Positions 23,078 through 35,170 are shown, counted from the stretch's first letter. The stretch is DNA of 64,000 nucleotides from Sclerodactyla briareus (GCA_026419785.1 JAODTK010004965.1:62001-126000); one strand, 5' to 3'. The notes: generated by a model not told the origin, from the letters alone. Numbers and translations are program-made.

Positions 23078-23180
23078 AGAGATAGATAGATAGATAGATA
23101 GAGAGATAGAAGATAGAGAGATAGAGTGATAGATAGATAGATAGGATAGATAATAGATAGATAGATAGATAGGACAGATT
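23078..23180. repeat. (GATA)n microsatellite, unit B
   Basis: Counterpart of the array at 1,500-1,607. Its antisense frame of repeated serine, isoleucine, tyrosine and leucine codons is an artefact. Confidence 0.95.
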
Positions 23181-23700
23181 ACTTATCAACAATGAGCAAT
23201 TGAAAGTACACAAAGAAAATAAAACGTCCTCAAGCTCCTTAGAAAGAAATAGAATGTATGTACAAATATAAGGATGATTGGGATATAAATATTACGGAGA
23301 AGAAAGAAAGCTAAAAAACAGTGTAATGAACAAAAAATATACATTTACAGGTAATGGAAAGTGACGGGCGATGGAAAGAAAACTGGATGGAAAACGAATT
23401 GAAATATGCCTGTGGCAGGTGAGCAGGATCGCTGGAAAAGGTGCTGCGGTTCACGAAGAGACCTGTCTATGCGAAACGACCCCAGGGAAGGGGAACAACA
23501 ACAATTATCTTTTCAGCTATCCTGACCACTGTAGATAAATTTTCGGATATCACCTTGCGTGACGTCAGGATGCTCTCGACTGTTGCACATAGAAATTGAT
23601 AAGTATACTTGATTGAATCCTTACGATATCAACTTCCGCAAAAAAAAAAAAAATGTTGCCTACTTTCTCAAAATTGATGTTGCCTAGCTTTTTCCAAAAT
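23180..23700. other. Duplicated non-coding stretch
   Basis: Aligns first with 1,610-1,720 and then, from about 23,455, with 2,830-3,060. The LINE 3' end present at 1,731-2,765 in unit A is absent here. No gene is seen. Confidence 0.6.
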
Positions 23701-23925
23701 TCCGTACAGTTTGCAGACATGTGATATGTCGGTTAATAGGGGAGCGAGGAATTTAAAACTTGACACCTGCCTTCTACGATGTCCCCCCGTGAGGAACCCC
23801 CGATGAGTAATGGTTGCATATCTGACTTTTTTTTTCGGAGTTCAAAAACAGTTCTTCAGTCTTCGAAATTAGGAGAAGGGTTGTTCTGATTACACAGTGT
23901 ATGAGAGATTCAACTGTGAAAAATC
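23700..23925 (-). pseudogene. YADD-LINE fragment, unit B copy
   Basis: Nucleotide match to the reverse-transcriptase fragment at 3,060-3,345, with numerous extra indels and a shortened 5' side. No frame is open. It shows that this LINE insertion predates the A/B duplication. Confidence 0.7.
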
Positions 23926-24784
23926 AGGAAGTCGGTCTCTGGCGGACAAAAAGCGGTCCCGCTCGAGAGGGTGAAAAAATTAATTGATGCTCTAAGCCAA
24001 TTGACTAGACATTGATGGAATGCCAATTACTCCTGCAGTCTTCCATGTTACAGTCATCATATGTGAATTTAGGTTCAAGCGCACTTTGAAAAATCACCGT
24101 GTCATAATCATATCCAGCCCGTTTAACACAACTAGTGTTTAGTTTAGTTTAGCTTAGGAATAAGGGTCAGGAAGAGACAAATCCTCATAAGACCCCGAAG
24201 CCACAACATCCCAGGAAAAGAAAAATGAAAACCAAACCACTAAATTTTTTTTTAATTTTTTTCGCCCGATGATTCCTGAAAAATAAATCAAGGACTGTTC
24301 TTGAACGCATTCAAACTATTAGAGAAGAGAACAACATTTTCAGGAAGACAATTATCATTGATCACCTCTCGCGAGAAGAACTATTCACGAATGTCCAATC
24401 TGCAAGCGCTTGCCACAGAAGATTGAGGGACAATGGCCCCTATTGGTGTTAACATTGGAAAATTCAAGAAGTAGTGGGAAGGAGAGGCCATCGAGTCCAG
24501 GGACAATTTTGAAACCTGGATCAAGTCACCGCGAACTACGCCTCAGCTCCATGGTAGTTACGCCGAGACGCCTAAATATTTCCTCGTCGGAATAAATTTT
24601 TCAGAAAGTCAATCATTCTAGTTGCCCTACGCTGAACGTTTTCAATAACATGCTTGTCTTTTTCAAAGTAGGGATTCCACACTTGTTACAGAGTATGCCA
24701 GGTGCGGTCTTCACCAGTGGCTTTTTTAAACAGCCTGGACAACAATATCATTATCAAGGGAAACGAAGTAGTGACGTCTAATCA

Positions 24785-25480
24785 AGCAAAGATCGTGATC
24801 ACTTTCACGAGGCCTTACCAAGCTCTCTACATTATCTACAGAATCGGGATCACTGCTCAAAACTCTAATCCAAAATATTTTATGCTTTCTGGTAGGAAAA
24901 ATGTACATGCTGAGAAACAATCCTGCGTGACATTGAAAAGCCAGATCCATGACTGCCCACTATACCATCAGACCAAGAAATATCTGGATGATTGAAATCA
25001 CCCGTAATGAGTGTACTCTTATTAGAAACTTCGAAAAGATGTCGGAAAAGAAGAGAGTTGTTGTCTTCAGAGCTATTTGGAGAACAATATACAACGCCAA
25101 CTATAAAGAACTGGGAATACATGATGAGTTAGACGCGAATTACACCAACGAGTTGACAGAAACTCACACCAATACGGCCTTCTCAAAACTATTCAAGTCA
25201 GATCCTCACAGACAAACAAAAACTCCACCCACCAATGCCACGGAGCTTATCGGTCCTATCGTGCCTATAAACACCAAACCAGGAAGGTGAACTTCCGGCT
25301 GTGGAAGTATCACTGTTCAACCACGACTCGGTCCTAACCAATTACGTCAGGCTTGCGTTACGGGACTAAAATCTGCAATCATCAACTTGTTCCGATCTTT
25401 GAACATTAGCACAGAAGAATGACAGCTGGCTAACATATCTATCGCTATGTGACCGCCAGACCTTCCATCGACGAGCTTGA
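24785..25480 (-). pseudogene. LINE AP-endonuclease domain
   Basis: This domain nicks target DNA during target-primed reverse transcription. Recognisable motifs are GDFNHPD (metal-binding Asp/Asn region) and SDHDLCL (the SDH catalytic signature). The first half is frameshifted; the stretch from about 25,122 to 24,880 is open for 80 codons. It belongs to the same element family as the RT fragment at 1,731-2,765, judged from the joined C-terminal part. Confidence 0.85.
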
Positions 25481-27060
25481 CTATTAACAACCCTGCCAGT
25501 AGCCCTACGGAACCCGAAACCCTCGCTCCCAAATTTAGTTTAACAAGCCTTCCACGCAGACATTTACCACCTGCCTAACACTGAAGCCCCCGCACCATTA
25601 AGGTGAAAAGACCCACCTCCTGCTTTTTGATTGATTCAAAAGACCCTATTTTTCGTCTCCCGAAATCGACAAACAAGAACTACACGATTACCTTCCCCAC
25701 AAACTCTGTTGATACGTCACCTCCTCAGCCGCACTCTAATTCTACCAAACCCGTTGAGACCCGCTATCAGTCCTCACCCCCGAAACACGTCACTTCACCG
25801 TCAAACCTAGGTGCAGTCATAGCCCCGCAAACCTCCGCGACGCTCTCACACGCCCTATTGGACTTCAGCCTGCACAGAGTTCACGACTCGGGATCTTAGG
25901 ACGTCCTGACTGTCACCCCGGAGATTCTTAGTGCCTATCTCGGACAACCCCACCCTCCTATCTCCCCGACCCTATGAAACCCTCTCACTAATATCCTCTA
26001 CCCTATCTCCTGGAAGGAAAATTACCACGCGTACGCGTCAGCTTATCTATGCGACTTAATTCCCTGGCAAACATACCGGACAATCGAATCCCCCACCAGC
26101 AAACACATTCACTTTCACATTATCCCTTCCCCCACAGTCCACCTTCACTTTTCCTCCACCTCGACTGAACCACATGGCTCTTGACGTCCCCCTCCTCTGT
26201 ACTCACACACCCGCCCCCACTCCATCCAAACTGAACCCCCCTGCACTGCCTCCTCAACTCCAGCACACTAAAACTATTCCTAGTGTCCAAGGCCAGGACC
26301 AACCACTACTCCGTGGTATCGGCAGCAGCGCCCCTCCTAACTCTTCCCCTGGACTCTCACGTGCCCCACGCCCCTCGCTTCAGCTCAGCTAGTCTTGACA
26401 CTTTCTTACATCATAAAATACCCCCGCCTTAGTGTTCCCTCAACGCTCACCCACTTAAAACTCAGCCCCGACTTCAAAAACTCAATATCCACATTCGCAC
26501 CCTGACAGGCTATCAGCCTATACTTCCCCTCCCATAACAGCCAATAAAGAGAAACAAAAGTACAAGAAGAATGAGAATGAGTAGGGGCCGACCAGGACCA
26601 AATATATTCCAAGAAAAAAAAAAGTGAAGGGAAAGCACTCACAAACACTACCAATCGCAAACACATACAGCTGGCGGATACAAAAGAAGGCTAACCGAGT
26701 TAACACGCAGTCCACTCGACAAACAAACAGATAACACAGTGACCACACAAACACAAAGTACACAAATTGACTGAAACTCATACAGCAAATTGGGTCTATG
26801 AAGGGGGAAAACTCAACACCAACGGAATAACTTATGGGCAGTATGCTACAACGTAGAAGAAAACGATAGGCTGCAACTTCAAACACCACGAGTACAATGA
26901 TCAGACCCACACGCAAGCATACGAGATCCTTATGAAATCTAAGCACTTGAGAAATCCCACGGCCCGGAAAAGATACCAAAACACAGATCCAGCAAGAAAA
27001 TATACGAATGATCACAAAATAATGCCAGAAATCAGTAAGAAAACAAGCGTTGCAAAATGT
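25480..27060 (-). other. Presumed 5' part (ORF1/5' UTR) of the LINE
   Basis: C-rich on the plus strand between 25,580 and 26,400. It contains several unconnected frames on both strands; the longest (27,015-26,518, minus, 165 codons) is strongly hydrophobic but has no recognisable motif and no counterpart elsewhere in the window. Its placement directly 5' of the endonuclease suggests the ORF1 region of the element, but no zinc knuckle or other ORF1 domain could be read. Confidence 0.35.
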
Positions 27061-27099
27061 GACTTGTCGGTGGTTGTCGGCCAGTTTAATTATCCTTTA

Positions 27100-29150
27100 T
27101 TAATTATTAGTAATCTTAAGACAAAAATAACCAAATATGAGTGCACAGGTTTATTCATGTAGCTAGGTTACAGTCCGTTTTAACACACATTATCTTAAAC
27201 ACACAGTTACGTATCGGAAAAAATATGTTGGCATTAAGTAATTCGTGCTATAAAATATCGTACTAGGATAGCACCATATGCGCCTGAGGGGTATCAGGTT
27301 TGCACAAATTTCCCTTATACCACTCCCCCAATTCAGTCCTATCAAAAGAACCCTAATGAAAACGATTGCCACCCAGGATGACCTAGAGTACCTCCATGAC
27401 CGCCATGGCGCCGCCTCTGGAACATACCGATATACAGTAATATAACGGTCTCACGAATCTTGTCCGGTCTCAAAATGACCCACACCCCCCGTGTAATTTT
27501 GATATACGCTCGTGTCCTTCTACCTTACAATCTGACGTGGAAGTGAATACAGTTTTGTGAGAGAGGGCAGCCCTGTGGTGTACCATACCCATGCTTAAAA
27601 CACGAAGAAACATTTGTTCCAATTCTGACAACCTGAGGGCGATTCACAAGAACATCTAAAATCAATTAAAAATAAACCGGGAGTTTTGGGTCATTGATGA
27701 GTTAAGTGGAATTTCAGAAGGGATAATAGTTTAAAAGCCGGGCTGTAATCCAGCAAATAACTCCCATCTATAATTGTTGTGCTCATGTGCTGTTAATGTC
27801 TGAATGTAAAAGTTTATTTTGCATCGTGCACACTTCTGTTTGATTTATGGGCGAATTGGCAAGGGTCAAGGTCAAATGGGCAATTTAGAGTATATCTTTC
27901 AAAACATGTTTCTCGAAAGACTTCATAATATTAGAAGTGCAGTACCACAGGTCTATGTCTTAAGACGGCAACAGAACTGGTTCTTAGGATCGGGATAATG
28001 GGGTGGTTCCTTCATGCTGTGTTAGAGACCTTTTGCGACTCACGACCAGTTTATGAATGCCGTGAAAACGCGCGAGTTGGTTCACTACAGCGCCATCAAC
28101 AGTCTAAGGGGGATACCATCATGTCTGAACGCATTTCCTACCGTCCCTTTAGACCCCTGAACGATCGTCCTCACATCGTGTTTTTTGCTGCGACATAATC
28201 GCTTGACGCGGGTACCGGGTCCTGTATTCTAGCGTCAAATCTTGCGTAGTACTCATTCAGGGGGTGCGGGCCTGTGATCATCGGTGTCCTCAGTTTTCGC
28301 GGACCTTTTGTATTGTCTGATCAGGCTCAGTCCGACTAAAGAGCTCTGACACGTCTGCCTGTTTCGAACTTCTCCTCACCTTCATATCCCGGTACACAAC
28401 CACCTCTTCGAGTCCCGATAGCTTTCTTCAAATGTGATCTGGCCCGCCGGTAGCATTCCGGACATGTCTCGAAAGAACATGCGACGCGTCCTTGGCGACG
28501 ACTCGAACGATTGTACTTATCTAACCATGAATTCGCTGTCGGAGAATGACGCCATCGTTTTTTGTAGGTTAAACATTGTTCTTGAAAAAAAAGCGTAATA
28601 CTCCGTCACGGTCGACGTGAATTCCACCCCAGATCATTGTTACTCTTTAAACATCCCAGTTAGTTCTTTTCAAACAATCCACCAACGTATCGACCGAATA
28701 CTGGGGCCACAAGATTCCGTCCTTCCTGATCGGTTTAGATTGTTGAGTTCTTGTTTTGTAAGCCGGTAGAAGCAGGAACTACAGAGTGAGCCGATTTACC
28801 AAGCTGGTGCGTTTCGACAGATTTGTAGGCAGATTTAACCTTAAGGTAACTCTGGTCCAGTTCTCCTCCCGCGATTCGAACGAGTGGCGTGTGGGAAGAC
28901 TGCTAAAACCGTCAACCCTGCAGAAGAGATGCAGGTTTGATACTACCAAAACAGCAGTCGGCATCACTTAAGTAAACATCTCTTATTAGGGGAGATCCTA
29001 TCTGATCTATTTGCCATGCATCTCACGTTGTCATACCATACACTGGCTGTCGCTCAACCCCTTGCTCCCTACCTCCATGAGGTTCCCGCGAAGCTGCTGG
29101 GTGTCCTGGCTGCTGGCTCTCCCCCATGATCGTCTGCCAGGGGATGTACC
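27100..29150. other. Duplicated non-coding stretch, unit B
   Basis: Counterpart of 3,620-5,650 with many small indels. The poly-C run of unit A is shortened here (27,485-27,490). No gene is recognised. Confidence 0.6.
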
Positions 29151-29650
29151 ACGCCCGAAGAATACACACTAGTAAGTTCTTAGAGTCCGGAAAGGTGATA
29201 CTAAAAAATATATTAATTGGATTTTCTCGTCGAAAAAATCCGGGACCACCAAGAAGATTCGCCAGAATCCAGCCAACTCATGGCACACATATTCTATGAA
29301 TAACATGAGATCTCATTTCAGCTGCGCGCCATCAGCTGTCAGATTTACAGAGATAAAACAAAGTTACTATTGGCCAGGACCAAAAACTCCCTCTGGTTAA
29401 TTACTGCGACCTACCTATCGTTAGAGAAGCTTCTCAAAGTCCGGAAAGATGATACTAAGCGAGATGTTATTGGAGTTCTCGTCAAAAATCCAGGATCACC
29501 TAAGAAGAATTCGCGTCGAAATCCACAGCAAACTCCGAGAAACAGACATTCTATGAATATAGATAGATCTCATTAGTTGCGCAGCTTCCTCAGCTGTCAA
29601 GCAACACAGACATAAAACAAAGCTACTAAGGCCATTACCACAAACTCCCC
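29150..29650. repeat. Two-copy direct repeat, unit B version
   Basis: Two copies of a stretch containing GTCCGGAAAG-TGATACTA, TTCTCGTC, CACCAAGAAG-like and TATGAATA-ATGAGATCTCATT blocks start near 29,187 and 29,440 (period about 253 bp). In unit A the equivalent copies are about 440 bp apart. Confidence 0.75.
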
Positions 29651-29726
29651 GATGGTTCCATTTCTGAACATATCCCACCTGCTTCAGAAGAGTCAGCAAT
29701 CATTAATCATGAATGACGTTACGTGC

Positions 29727-29774
29727 TGTGATGTTATGTGTTTTTATTGCGTGCACCCTTTAGGGATAATTATA

Positions 29775-29817
<43 letters not shown>

Positions 29818-30163
29818 TATATTATAATATATATATAATATATATTATATATATATATATTATATATATATATAATATATATATATATATCACGTGCGCA
29901 GGCTGTGCTACTGTTAGGTAATGTGCATTCTCTAGCACCAATCGGAGATCAGAATTGCTTGATATATAAACGTATGCACGTGGTGCACGCCGCCTATTAT
30001 ACACTTATTATGTTAGTCCTGTTTTCAGTTAGACGTCAGAGAGGAGACGACTTTTTTACTTATGTTCTTCAGTTTCTAGCTACGTTAACGTACCATTGCT
30101 CCCATTCAGTATTTCCGTTTCTTATTAGTATCCTGTCTATAACCAGAGCTGAACTTAATAACA
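29727..30163 (+). repeat. 5' LTR
   Basis: Matches the 3' LTR throughout (shared blocks include TGCATTCTCT, GCTTGATATATAAACGTATG, CACGTGGTGCACGCC and AGACGTCAGAGAGGAGACG), starting TGTGATGTTATGTG and ending near AATAACA. It is about 100 bp longer than the 3' LTR because it holds an (AT)n array at 29,768-29,892. GATATATAAA near 29,960 is a plausible TATA region. TGGGTGGCAG just downstream is a candidate primer-binding site. Confidence 0.9.
29768..29892. repeat. (AT)n microsatellite inside the 5' LTR
   Basis: Long AT dinucleotide array. The 3' LTR has only a short ATATATAT at the same place (35,231-35,242), so the array expanded after insertion, or the 3' LTR contracted. Confidence 0.95.
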
Positions 30164-31312
30164 TGGGTGGCAGTAAAATTAGGCGAAAAACAGTTCACGC
30201 CAAACGAACGTCTGGATGGATCATTCCTGGACCGGAGCCCATATTTACAATTGTATATAGTATATATTACTATACAGCTTCACTATATCTGGACGAATCT
30301 TAAAACCCAAATCCAAGACCGGAAGCATACCGGATCAACGAATACTACGACTACGAGTATGTCATACGATCACGACGATGGTGTCAGCACCACCGGGGAA
30401 GAAAGTATCGAGATGAGACTGCCAATCTGCCGTATGTCCTAACTGAACCTGCACTTTCCCCGAGACCACTACTGAAACCGATGCTGTGAGTGAGAATTTT
30501 CTACCTGAGCCCAGCGATTGAGCGATAGTAGACAAGCCAAGGCCCTCGAGACAGACGATGTTCGTGGAACTATCCTGGAGCCGAGGACTCGAGTATCGTA
30601 TCGCAGGAGAAGATCGAGTAGGGTAACGCAGCGGATGATGAAGTCGTTGTGCTGGATGCGTGTTCCATAACGTAAGACGTAGGTCCTCCAGTCTGACGAT
30701 AACACAAAGCGACCAATGTACTACACGAGTTTAGGCGTGGTTTTCGATTCCTTCGTATCGGGCGTATGTGCCACAATTGAGTCATCGATTGTGGTGTGTT
30801 CTGTAAATCCATGGCCCAAAGAGGACAGATGAAAACGAAGGCGTTGAAGCCACAAGAAATCTTGAATGTGAGTGACCATTGCTTGACGAACATTCGTCAT
30901 GTGTATTTGATACATTTTGCATGGATCCATCTTTTTGTTGGAATCATGTGCATGACATCTTGATGGTGAGTCAATGTTTTCATTTTATTAGTCATTCCTT
31001 GCATCTTACAGCCTATCGTTTGCACTGGTTGTATGTTTTAGCATTAGCCTTCAGTTCCCAACATTTTTACTTTGCAATGCTGATTTACTGGTTTTTGCAC
31101 CTCCATCATTCGATTGGAAGTCTCATGATTTGCCACAAGCATTTAAAAACTTCACTAGTTATTGCAAGTTGATATTCTCGGGCCCACTTTCTGCCAAATC
31201 TAATAAGAGAAGGGTTACATTTTGCTCTTGTGGTTGGGCCAGAAGGCATTAGTGTTTACGAAACATGGGCACTTGACTGACAGCAAAAAGAAAGTCCTGA
31301 CGAAATCATTGT
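30164..31312 (+). other. Leader and unidentified start of the LTR element
   Basis: Lies between the 5' LTR and the first recognisable gag block. No domain was read. Minus-strand frames of 78-107 codons at 30,469-30,893 are antisense to the element and lack support. Confidence 0.4.
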
Positions 31313-31900
31313 ATGTTTGAGAAGCATTTCCAACCTAAAACGAATTATAGATTGGCACGTTATCAGTTGCAGAAGTTGCAACAAAAGAGTCTGAGAGTGT
31401 TGACGAATTTATTGCTAGATGCAAAATTCAAGCAGGAAGTGCAAGTTTGGGACCGACGATTGAAAGCTAGGTTGATTGAACAACTTGTTTTTGGCACCCA
31501 GTACAAGTATGTGCAAGAAAAGCTACTGTGTAAGGATGAAAAGTTAACGCTTGACGAAGCAATTAATTTAGGCTCGTACATATGAAGCTACGAAAGGCTC
31601 CGAAAGCCATACAAGTCTGCAACTGCTGAAGTTACAGTCGAATTCACTACAAAGGCAAACATCGGGTCGTGGTGACCGTAAGTCATCATGAAATTTATCG
31701 TATGTGGTCGCATATCCTCATCGAGGCACGTGCCCATCATTTGGTAGTAATGTCATTCGTGTGGGTAAAACAAACCACTGGCAATCTGTTTGTCGATAAA
31801 ATCACCAAAATGGAAGTCTCTGTGACTCGTCAGGTCCGTAAAGGTCAAGTCACGTCATGTCCTCAAAGGTCAAATGCACGAGTCAAAGGAAAATGAGCAC
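31313..31900 (+). pseudogene. LTR element gag remnant with zinc knuckle
   Basis: An open stretch (31,313-31,585) reads NYRLARYQLQKLQQKS and, after a local frameshift, LKARLIEQLVFGTQYKYVQE, then KLTLDEAINLG. This is the capsid-type gag pattern of invertebrate Ty3/gypsy elements. Downstream, at about 31,750-31,795, a C-x2-C-x4-H-x4-C nucleocapsid knuckle is recognisable across one frameshift. Gag packages element RNA. This copy cannot make an intact product. Confidence 0.8.
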
Positions 31901-32034
31901 ATTGGCAACTGCGAATGTCGTGTTGAGCATTTAAGGTGTTAGCCTATTACCTTGACACATCAATGATCCCGATTCCCAAAGGAGGTGTCTGCAAATCTAA
32001 ATATTTTTGTCGGTAGGAAAACAGCAACGTTTTA

Positions 32035-32110
32035 AATTAAAAGTAGACACTGGGTGGCCGTGCAGGAGCATATACTCCATGCGTATTTTTCACAGATGTA
32101 CCCCCACAAG
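32035..32110 (+). pseudogene. LTR element aspartic protease remnant
   Basis: The codons for VDTG at 32,043-32,054 follow an FKLK-like strand, which is the catalytic signature of retroviral-type proteases. The expected residue after DTG is disrupted by a frameshift, and the flap and C-terminal motifs cannot be read. Confidence 0.6.
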
Positions 32111-32269
32111 GTGAACGATCAAGAGAAACCATCTTCCACATGCTCCATTGACCCCCAGTGAGACTATGATCACAGCCATTGGTATTCCTAATAGACCATT
32201 ATGGTGTTCATTATCTAACCTTTGGGCATGGTGATGATCATTGAGAGTAAGTTCTATTTGCTGATTTTA

Positions 32270-33095
32270 GTTGCCCAGTGTTCTAGGCCTTCAGCGTGCC
32301 TTGCCTGAACTAGTGACTGTCCATTGCAGTCTCAACGTTGAGGAGCCTCAAATCCAACTAGGCATGACCTCCAAAAACAGTATCCTGACAGGTTCGAGGC
32401 ATTGGCAGTTTGAGGGTGATATCCATCCAATTGACAGGTCGGTACCCCCTGTTGTTCATGCTGTTCGTAGGTGCCCTGTTCAAATTTGTGATGAAATTAA
32501 CGCTAGAGCTTGATGAGTTGTGTCCCTTGGGGTTATTGACCAATTTACTGAGCTACCGATTGGTTTCAAGTCTGTCTATTGTTTAAGCCAAGTGGCGAAT
32601 GGCGAATTGTGTCTTGATCCAAAGATCTGACATTTGCCATCAAGAGAGCCATGGCCATGTTTCCCATTGTGAGGAATTAACTCACAAATTGGGCTAATAG
32701 CAGGTATTCTGGATGCCAAGCATGGTTTCCGGTCTGTGTCCACTTGACACATCTAGCAGACTCACAACGTTCAACAAAGCCCATTTGGTCGTTTTTGGTC
32801 TAAGCGACTCCCATTTGGTCTCTGTTTAAGTCGGATGTTCTTCAAGGAAAATGAACCAGATCTTGGAGCTGTATCCATGGACAATTGGAATATCAGATGA
32901 TGTATGTGTCTTTGGCAAAACTGAGACTGAGCATGACCAAAATCTGCACAGGCTAATGCGGGTGGCTATGAGAAAGGTATGGTGTTTAATATCGACAAGT
33001 GTGATATTAAGAAACCTAGTATCAAGTTCTTTGGGCAGATCTATGATGCACATGGTGTTCACCGCTGATCCCAGAAAGGTATAGGCTTTTTTTTA
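32270..33095 (+). pseudogene. LTR element reverse transcriptase remnant
   Basis: N-terminal RT blocks are readable in alternating frames: IDRSVPPVVHAVRRCPV (about 32,430-32,480), ELDEL and a SSLSIV block (about 32,510-32,580), and a DPK-like block near 32,620. The motif C region at 32,887-32,910 reads GISDDVCVFGKTETEHDQN in one open frame, so both catalytic aspartates are present but the residue before them is Ser where Ala is usual. The VFNIDKC-like and FFGQIYDAHGVHADP-like blocks follow across frameshifts. Part of the palm (about 32,660-32,830) is poorly readable or missing. Confidence 0.85.
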
Positions 33096-33099
33096 TTTT

Positions 33100-33700
33100 T
33101 TTTTGAGGCAATGGAAAGCCAGTGCAATGTGTAGAGTTGCAGAAATTTCTGGTATTGCAACCTATATGGCTCCTTCATACTCAAATTTGTCGAATCACAC
33201 AGCTTCCTTGCGCGAATTGTCTCAGAAAGATGTGCAGTTTGAGTGGCTGATCACACATGACAAGATTTCCAAACATTAAAGATCTTATCATGATGAATAA
33301 CTCTAGCGTATTTGACTGCCCAATACAGAAAACGGTCTTGATGTCGATGCTTCATGAAAGGAGTGAGTTTGTTGGTCCCTACTCAGGATGGCAAACCAGT
33401 CTACTTTGCATCCAAGGCGTTCACAGATGCCGAACAGAGATATGTATATAGAGCGCGAGTATGTAGCAGTCGTCTATCATGTGATAGATTTCAACACTAT
33501 TGAATTGGAAGAAATGTACTGTGTTGTCTATCACAAACCACTAGCGATGATTAAGCTGAAGAGCCCTAGGAGCTGCCCACCTAGTTTGCAGAGATTTTTT
33601 GTTGAGCTACGGTGTCTATGAGTGAACAATTATTACAAGCCTTGCAGAGATATGCTGATAGCTGATGCCCTATCTAGATGCGCCGCTGAGTGGCGGCCCG
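33100..33700 (+). pseudogene. LTR element RNase H remnant
   Basis: After the RT, a FLGI-TYM connection block (about 33,145-33,180) and RNase H blocks are visible: QKTVL with a D-x-D-like start (about 33,320), a KPVYFASKAFTDAEQRY-like block across two frames (about 33,385-33,445), and YIEREYVAVVYHVIDFN (33,445-33,500). An SLQRFFVEL block (about 33,580) ends the domain. RNase H removes the RNA strand during element replication. Confidence 0.8.
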
Positions 33701-33959
33701 TGAGGCGCAGCTTGTATTGTGAATTTTGTTCATCTTTTCTGAGCAAAAGGTAAATGGATATGTCCAGAGAGACTGAGAGGGGATCCAGAACTCAGTGTCC
33801 TCAAGACTGTCATTAGTGAGGGTGGCCGGACCCAAGAAGGCCGGTCCCAAAATCTGTCCAAAACTATTGGTCTTACAGAGATGAATTGTCTGTTGAAATG
33901 GTGTCTATGAAGGGCGATCGGTTCTTAATACCTCGTAGTATGCTTCTGGCATTCTGGCA

Positions 33960-34560
33960 TTAAATAACACATTGGTCATCGGTATCGTCAAGTGGTCAGT
34001 TCAGACCAAGACGTGCGTGTATTGGGTTAATATTAACAAGATAGTGAGAAATGGTCAAAGGTTGTTTGATATGGCAGGAGCAGCATTCCTTGCAGCAGAG
34101 TCGCCGTTGGAACCACAATAATTTCCACTAGTAGGCCGTGGCAATTGCTTGCGTCAGATCTGTTTTATATTGATAGGCGAGCGTATCTTCTTGTCGCGTA
34201 TTCTATAAAGTTTTTCGTGGTCAAATGGCACCAAAAGGTCATTCAACAAGTGTTCAGGGTACTTGATATGCTGAAGCAGATTTTCTCTGAACACGGTGTG
34301 CCGGAAAAAAATTAGTTACGGATAACGGTTAGTCAATATTCAAGTTTTTCTGGCGTTTAATAAATCATTTGCAGAGCGTTTGTTAATTTGTCATGTAACA
34401 TCGAGCCCAAGGTAATCCGCGATCGAATGGGTTTGTGGAAAACAGTGCAAAGTGTAAAAAATCTATGCGCAAATCTAGCATTCAGGATCTGGATGTGAGT
34501 TGATCATTGTCTTGCAATTGAGAGTTACCCCAGGTGATTCAAGTATGCCATCCGTCGGCA
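33960..34560 (+). pseudogene. LTR element integrase remnant
   Basis: Core integrase blocks appear in order: an L-LASDLF-like strand holding the first catalytic Asp (about 34,145), the TDNG motif (34,318-34,329) holding the second, and a RSNGFVE motif at about 34,421-34,445 holding the catalytic Glu. The N-terminal HHCC zinc region is not readable. The frame is broken throughout. Confidence 0.8.
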
Positions 34561-35170
34561 AATTTTGCTACCAGTCGAAGTATAAAAAGCAAATCTTCCG
34601 ATGACAAAACATACATCAATCTGAGAATCATGAAAACGTGGTAAAGCCGTTGTCTGAGAGCACAGTGAACCAGAACGTATTACCATGAATCGAAATGCAC
34701 CAAAACCAGACCTCTAGGCCCAGGCAGAGTGTCGATGTTCAAAATCCAAGAACACAAACCATGGGTACCCGTCAAAGTACGGTACAAAGATCGGAACCTA
34801 GGTCTCATGATGTAGAAACCTCAACTGGTGGTATTCTACGGAGAAACCGCAGGCATTTAAAGGAAAGGGGGAAAAGAGTATCTTTTGCAGGCCTGAACAA
34901 GATTTAGAGTATCCAATTGATGTGGAAGATTTTATTGATACAGAACCGTTAGGCTTCTGACCGACCATGGAGAGTGGTTTGATGGTATGCCGGTGTCTGC
35001 TGCTTACAGAGACTAGCGCCTCTGTAGAGTCAAATCAGGTTGTACTAATGTACAACTTATTATACTCGCTCTGGTCGAGGGTAACCCAAGATCACTCCTT
35101 GATCTGTAATGAGTCAAGTTAAGTACCGTAGTCCATTTCTTGAACCCTTCCACAGTATATGTATTTCATT
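34560..35170 (+). other. LTR element C-terminal and 3' region
   Basis: A 70-codon basic frame (34,695-34,907) sits where the integrase tail would end. No further domain is recognised. Confidence 0.4.

Larger units (their letters stand above)
24128..27060 (-). mobile_element. LINE with endonuclease joined to RT C-terminus
   Basis: The minus-strand element runs from about 27,060 (5') to 24,128 (3') and is absent from the matching site in unit A (about 3,620). 27,060-25,480 would be the 5' UTR and ORF1 region, with no domain recognised. 25,480-24,785 is an AP-like endonuclease: a NKLMIADF-type start, a VYRHDRTDKLRGIGG block (about 25,250), VGVVYCSPNSSEDNN (about 25,095), STLITGDFNHPDISWSDG (about 25,000) and ESDHDLCLI (about 24,790). 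It then passes directly into DN(E/D)IVV of the reverse-transcriptase C-terminus, which ends like the element at 1,731-2,765. The whole catalytic RT core (motifs A-C) is therefore deleted. Confidence 0.85.

Noticed and set aside
26518..27015. 165-codon hydrophobic minus-strand frame
   Set aside because: Lies in the presumed 5' region of a decayed LINE, with no motif, no second copy and unusual Phe/Leu/Val composition.
34560..35170. Envelope gene of the LTR element
   Set aside because: Only about 0.6 kb remains between integrase and polypurine tract, and no signal peptide, furin-like site or membrane segment is readable.
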